Assembly: GCF_902686445.1 (NCBI RefSeq)
Contig: NC_062223.1
Span: 40,828,998 to 40,892,997 of the forward strand
DNA from: Sciurus carolinensis
Lineage: Eukaryota; Chordata; Mammalia; Rodentia; Sciuridae
Length of the DNA: 64,000 nucleotides
Direction of reading: 5' to 3'
Part shown: one piece after another, positions 58,140 through 64,000 of the stretch
How positions within the stretch are numbered: the stretch's first letter is position 1
Layout of the letters: every line of letters starts with the position of its first letter
Translations under genes and position numbers: made by a program
Notes under the pieces: model-generated
Told to the model about the DNA's origin: nothing
Database searches by the model: none
Seen by the model: the letters and a program-made list of their open reading frames with translations, nothing else

Positions 58140-59770
58140 ACATTAACATTAATTTCAGCTTTAGCAGTGACATTTAAAAAGCAAAGACAAAAAATAAAAG
58201 GCATAGAGATTAGAAAAGAGAACTAAAACTTCCACCAGTTGTCATAGATGACATGAATATGTGCATAGAAAAAGAAAATGCAAATTATTTAGAGAAAAAA
58301 ATACTGGAATTGAAAATAAATTAAGCAAGATTATTGAATCTAATAAGGTCATATGTAAATTTTTATTTTGTTCCCATATACTAATGACAAATCATTAGAA
58401 AACTTAAACTGACATATGATATGACTAAAACAACACAAATAACATAAACTCCATAGGAATTAATTGAATCAAAAGTGAACAAACATCATCACAAAACAAT
58501 AAAACATTGCTAAAAGCAACTTAAAAGATCTAAATAAATGGACATATGTACAATATCCATGAACTACAGTACTAAACAGTTAAAGTTACCAACTTCCCAA
58601 AATCAATTTATGGGATACAAGCAATTCGATTCAAAATACAGCCAAATTTCTAATGAAAATGTTGAGCTGATTCTAAAACTTATTTGGAAATGAAAAGCTT
58701 CATGAACAGTCAACATATTATAGAGGTAAAAGAACAAATTAGAGATCATGCATTGCCAGATATCAATTATCCTGCAAATTAAAATAAAAACAGTATGATA
58801 TTTATGCAAAGATAGATGAAGAAACAAATTAGATATTTCGGAAACAGACCTATTTATCTATAAGAAAATGTAATGAAAAAGATCATATACGTGGGTGGGA
58901 ATACTGCTAATCAATGAAAATATATAAACAACTATATATAAAATATTGATCAAAAGAATCAGTACACAAAAAGAGTATATAAGATATGAAACAAATAAAA
59001 TTTTAAACACTAGGTGATGGTGCGTAAATACATTATAAAAATAGAAAGAAAAAGAGGCATTTAATTACCTCTAGGAAGGATTGAGAGGGTTTTTCTCAAG
59101 GAGAGGTGTTATGTTTTGAAAAGGACACAAAATGTTGAACATAAAGGGAAAGAAAAATATATTTGCTTTAAAATAATTTTTATATTAAAAATAAAAGATA
59201 ATCCACACAGTGGTACATGTAAGAAAATAATTCGTATCCAAAGAATATAAAGTACTCCCACAAATCAATTATAAAATGACAGAAAACTCAAAAGAGTTGA
59301 ACAGGAATTTGATGAAAGGATTCTCAAATATCTTAAAGACACAGAAAATTATGCTCAGCCTTATTAGTCATCAGTGAAGGGAAACTAAATCCAAAATGAG
59401 ATTCATATATACATTGATTAGACAACTGAACAATAAATAGAAACTATGATTATTCTATCAGAATGCTGGTGCACAGGACCCTCATATACTCTTCATGGCC
59501 ACAGAAGTTGAAACAACTGCTTGGAACACTTTTATTTTCTACTTGGATTCCACATAACCAAAACTTTTGATCAATTACACATCTAGGTATATTCACTTCA
59601 GAAATGTACGCGCACACACACACACACACATACACTGAAAGTCATGTAGCATAATGCTCACAACAATCTTCATCATAGTAGTCCCAAAACGAGCAACAAT
59701 ATAAATGTTCTTTGACTATTGAGAGAAAAGTAAATCATGGGTATAGTCACAGGACAGGGTAGAATACCAC
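58140..59770 (+). mobile_element. Old L1 (L1M-type) ORF2, long degraded copy
   Basis: The order of L1 ORF2 can be followed: 'aggcatagagattagaaaag', 'taaaacattgctaaaagcaa', 'gatctaaataaatgg', 'gagctgattctaaaacttat' and, further on, 'gaatgctggtgcacaggacc'. All frames are destroyed. A CA microsatellite lies at 59611-59630. Limits approximate. Confidence 0.7.
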
Positions 59771-61428
59771 AACAACACTGAATGAATGACAGTTACAATC
59801 ATGTCCATGTGTAATTCCTCATAATGACAAAGGGTCTTGAGATGGTCAGTTATAGGTAATCCAGTTCATTTATAGATTACAAACATGATTTTTTAAAATG
59901 CAAAATAAAGTAGGATGCAATGCATAAAAGGAAGGTGAGTCTATTCCCGAGCTGTTTTAATTCTACATGTGTACCTATGTACACATATACATGTGCAGAG
60001 CAATGGGATTCTGTACTTTTCAACATGCAGGGGAAAGAAATAAATACTGTTATACTGAGTGAGAGGAGCACTACCAAATGAGTTCATATTCTTATTGAAT
60101 AGCACCTTTAATTCATTTTCCAAAGAAATAGAAAATATAAACCATTCTGAAGTTATCTTGCCTACATATGTAAATATAAATGTACACTTAAAATACAGGT
60201 ATATGTTAAAATAACATACTGACAATTTGAATTATTTTAATAAAATAAAACATAGGAAAGGAGAAAAATAAGTATAACCAAAAGGAAAACATGAAACTTG
60301 CAAGATAAATGCTTATGATTATCTTTTATATCCTTTATGTCTAAGCTTGAAATTTTTCAAAAAAATGGGTGTTGACAACTTTGTAACAAGCAAAGGTGAG
60401 CAGGAGACTTAAGGATGATACAGAAATAGTATTTCTGTCAATTGATTTGAAAATAGCAACAGCTTGAAAATGAGTTCACAGGTTATCAGAAGTTATCGCT
60501 TCTATCACGAATTCTGAGCTAAAGGTTTCAGTGAGCATTCAAACATTCTCTATGAAACTGAATGCTGGAGTTAAGTTGGGAAAATAAAGTGAGTTAGGCA
60601 ATTCATTTCACTGGTAATGATAATCTTGGGGTAAAACAATCGTTTATGAAGTTATAGACCATGAACAATCCATTTAGTGTTTTTATTAGCTGGAAATCAA
60701 GTCAGCATCTGCAAGGGAAATATAAGTGGAGGCTGGAAAATTTTTCTTACCAGTAGTTCATTTGGATAGTGAATATTTGTCTTAGAAATTAAGCTACCTT
60801 TCCACTACCTTTCCTTTTATACAGAAAGGAACTTCCCAATTCTCAGATTTGTAGGGAATGATACTTGATCTGTCCGTTTCACTTGAGAATGTTCCCCAAA
60901 TGACTCAATCCCAATCAGGAGATTGAAAGACCATCAGGAAGAGGACAGATCAAAGCCTGCCCAACATTCATTAGTGGATGCCAGAAGTGATTTGTTCGAT
61001 GACATGGATTAAAGAGCAGGCTCTGTCATTCATTAGCTATGTGTGGTGGCACAGGAGTCCACCTAAGCTCACTGAGCCTTAACAAATCTGGCCCGCAGAA
61101 ATGAGACATAATGCACATGATGACATCTTATTTTAAGCTATACCAAACTCTTTAAAGGGTCATATTTTGTTCTTCTTTTCCCCTTCCTTTTTAAAAAATT
61201 GTGCTACATAGGAACATGGTTCTGAAATATGTAACTCGATTATTTATAATTAGCAAACACTTTCGGATACATGGTATCTTTGCATTTATTCTCAAACAAT
61301 GTAGGCATGAAAGTAAGAGAAGTATGCTTTAAATGCATTGTACATAAGAGAAAACGGTAATTTTTACAGTGCAAAGTGATATATTAAAAAAAGAAAAAAA
61401 ACCTTGGGCTTCTACAACAGAGTAGATT
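59771..61428. other. AT-rich single-copy sequence
   Basis: 59771-59960 may still be old L1. Minus frames at 59877-60225 have no domain. Nothing else seen. Confidence 0.45.
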
Positions 61429-61444
61429 AAGAGTATATTTTGCT

Positions 61445-61538
61445 GGTTGGGGAGATAGCTCAGTTGGTAGAGTGCTTGCCTTGCAGGCACAAGGCCCTGG
61501 GTTTGATCCCCAATACCGCAAAAGAAAAAAAAAAAAAA
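61445..61538 (+). mobile_element. ID SINE with TSD
   Basis: A box tagctcagttggtagagtg, B box gggtttgatcccc (one change from the ideal GGTTCGA) and an A tail. Target duplication: aagagtatattttgct (61429-61444) and aagagtataatttgct (61539-61554), 15 of 16 matching. Recent insertion. Confidence 0.96.
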
Positions 61539-61554
61539 AAGAGTATAATTTGCT

Positions 61555-61971
61555 TCTATTCCTGCTAAATACTCACAAATGAAGATAAAGAGTGCTAACA
61601 ACAGCTCATGAATTACTCAATCAATAGCAATATTAGGAATGAGAGAGGGGCATTCATCCGGCCAAGGATTAGAGACTGTTCCTGGGAGACCTGGAACACA
61701 TGGTGGAGAAGTTTCAGCCTACAGCAAAAGAAAACTTTCCACTAAACTTAGGAATCATTCATTCTATTGTCAGAAAAGGGACTCCCTAAACTCACAGTTA
61801 TAGGGTTACAGAATGTGAATAGGGGTTGTGTTGAAATCAAGAGGAGGAACTGATTCATTTTCTTTTTTACCAGAAAGATGCTTAAATTACTGTTGCATCT
61901 CTTCTGAATTTTGAGGGTAGCAAAATGTTTATCCTCAGGCTAAAATTTGAGAACTGTTCACTAAAGAAACG

Positions 61972-62005
<34 letters not shown>

Positions 62006-63169
62006 CCTTGGAAGAACTAGAGCTACTGGTGTGGATATTGTCATAAAATAATGCTCTCCTTCATTATGTGTGAGTTTCATTTAAATGTAGTCTTATTTCC
62101 AAGTTCTCCCTAATAGGCCATCTGCGAAGTGCAGCAATCACACTAAAAAAGCCTACTGCTGAAGTAGGCCACCCCACAGTCACCAACATTGACTATACGA
62201 TATTGTCTTAAAGTCCAAACCTGATTCTTGAAAATAAAAGGGAACCAAAAGAAGACAAGGATTTTAAAAAAAAGAACAGTTATGCATAAAAATTATGATA
62301 ATTTGGAGATCATAAGGGAACATAAAATTAGTATTTTAAGAAAGAATTTCAATAAGAGTGCATACATTTTTTATGTAAATAAGTAACTTATACAATTCTA
62401 CTTGGGAAAGTGGGGACTTGACCTTTCACCAAAAGTGACTAGAAACTAAATAACATATCTGAAATGACTCTTTTCAGATTTTTGGATATCATGCACAGCA
62501 AAACAGTGATCCCTGTAAGAAGGAAAATAAATGGAGACTTAATCTTGCCTGAGTGTTGTAGCTGGAGATAAATTTTGACCAAGTCACAGGTAGGTTGCAC
62601 AGGCAGAGTATGGTGAGCTCCCTGAGAAGAGGTCCTGACAGGGGTTCTCACAGGCTGGATCAGATGGCTAGGGTTTGAAGAAAGAAGCTGCAGAGACAAA
62701 TAGAGATATGATGATAATGAACTCCATAAATCTGCATAGGAATCACATTGAACCTTTATCTGAATGCTTAGCTGTGGATTTATAGGAAGAAACTCTATCC
62801 GGCAAAGGCAAGAGTTGTAAATTGAACAAATTTCATACAAGTCTAGGAGATAGAATCTTAACAAAAGATGTTAATAATTAAAATCTATTAAAATATTAAC
62901 ACTAAAAGGGATTTTGGAAACCCCAGAAGTATGAGGGTTGGATGTGTCCCACAGTAAAGACCACACTCAACTTGCCCTAGCAAGTTTTATAACCATGCTT
63001 TGCATGAACAACCTGGTCTACCAACTAAACTATGACTGTCACACACGTCTTTTAAAAGAAGAAAAGGGAGTCCAAATATTCAAAAATGAAACTGTCTGCA
63101 CATTCCCTACACAACCAAAATTCACTATGTCTGAAATTCATAAGCAAGAAAAAAATAAGTGAACATAAA
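61555..63169. other. AT-rich single-copy sequence
   Basis: A poly(A) run of about 30 bases lies at 61972-62001. The 141-codon minus frame (62439-62864) is Ser/Leu-rich without a domain and is not supported as a gene. Nothing else recognised. Confidence 0.45.
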
Positions 63170-64000
63170 AAGAACCATCAACGACAGATAAAGTAAAAAT
63201 ATTTGACAATCACTTTGAGAAACTATTCTACATATGCTGAAGGATTTCAATAAATACATGAAGATAAAAGCATAGACGTGGACGATAAAACGAAGTAACA
63301 AATGAAATTTATATAGCTGAAAAATTTAGTATCTGAAGTGAAAAATACAATGAATGTAATAGAAAAGCAGATTAGACACCATCAAGAAAAATATTATTAA
63401 GATTTTAAATGGCAATAGGAATCCAAGATGAAGCACAAAAGCAAAGTGTTTAAATATTAACAGAGAATCGGTCAATTATATTACAATATAGTGTGATTAA
63501 TATAGGGGGGCAGGAAATTATTTGAAGAAATATGACCCACCTTGTTCCGAATGTTCCAAAACAATAAATTCCATTATGTGAAAACAACAACAAAGACTCA
63601 AAAAAAAAAAAAACCGAATTAAACTGTTGAAAAAAATAATTTTTAAAAGACCAAAGCAAACAGAAAAAAAAGAAAGATAGACATTACAAAGTCAATAAGA
63701 GAAAAGCACAATGAAAACAGACTTGTCATCATTAAAAAAAACATTAGCCAGAAGGCATCAGAACAAGAAAGAGGTCAAGAAAAACATTCAGAAAAATAAT
63801 CTAAAAAGATGTATCACCAGCAGACCTGGTGATTCATCTTGGATTTGTAAGGGAAAACTTTCAAGCATAAGAAAACTGATACCAGATGGAAAAAAGCATC
63901 TGTAGAAAGGAATGAATAATGCCATAAATGATAAATATGTAGGTAAATTAAAGACCATCTCATTTTTAAAAATTTTTTAAAAAGTGAATTGTTGAAAGTG
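63170..64000 (+). mobile_element. Old L1 (L1M-type) ORF1/inter-ORF region, continues past the window
   Basis: Degraded L1 ORF1 3' region: 'gacttgtcatcattaaaaaa' and 'ttagccagaaggcatcagaa' near 63720-63760, 'gtatcaccagcagacctggt' near 63811, 'gataccagatggaa' near 63880 and 'aaggaatgaataatgccata' near 63907. The 64-codon frame at 63711-63905 is a shard of ORF1. The element runs off the right edge. Confidence 0.75.

Noticed and set aside
62439..62864. 141-codon minus-strand frame
   Set aside because: Leu/Ser-rich AT-driven sequence without motifs; no promoter, splice or conservation evidence available.

Overview
This is a repeat-dense, AT-rich piece of a rodent nuclear genome, most likely from a squirrel-family (Sciuridae) animal. 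Three signals point there: tRNA-derived ID SINEs with an intact A box, B box and A tail; dimeric SINEs joining a 7SL/B1-like half to an ID half (B1-dID type); and many copies of an L1 3' end whose wording I associate with sciurid L1s. The species call rests on recognition of these families, not on a database search. No prokaryotic features are present.

I find no protein-coding gene, exon, processed pseudogene of a cellular gene, structural RNA gene or CpG island. The open reading frames present are short (longest 156 codons) and lie in transposons, simple repeats or unremarkable sequence. The window is intergenic or deep intronic. What can be annotated is the transposon record and a few stretches of probable conserved non-coding DNA.

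Layout: 0.5-2.3 kb is an inverted (twin-primed) L1 split by an 811-bp ERVK-like solo LTR. 4.36-8.31 kb is a near-complete Tigger1-like DNA transposon with a dead transposase, holding five later insertions: an ID SINE, L1 3' ends, a twin-primed L1, a 297-bp LTR and a SINE fragment. 9-13 kb holds L1 and SINE fragments. 17-25 kb has three MaLR-type LTRs, an MLT1 LTR, a broken ERVL pol relic, old L1 sequence and a head-to-head L1 pair. 25-44 kb is mostly single-copy, with old MIRs, a few SINEs, two candidate conserved elements near 34.5 and 35.2 kb, and a five-copy 14-bp minisatellite. 44-55 kb holds L1 copies with clear target duplications, an MLT1 LTR carrying a fresh ID insertion, an L2 fragment, a long diverged mammalian repeat, a fourth MaLR LTR and another twin-primed L1. 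55.3-55.8 kb is the best candidate regulatory element, with four TAATTA homeodomain cores and two SOX-like sites. 58-60 kb and 63-64 kb are old L1 ORF2 and ORF1 sequence.

The parts do not form a pathway. Their value is stratigraphic: nested insertions and target-site duplications give a relative order of events (Tigger, MIR, L2, ERVL, MLT1 and L1M first; MaLR next; sciurid L1, ID and ERVK LTR last). I did not find a convincing new biological system. The items most worth a second look are the unfamiliar ERVK-like LTR built of internal repeats, the unassigned 297-bp LTR, and the candidate enhancer at 55.3-55.8 kb. Boundaries marked approximate were judged by eye.
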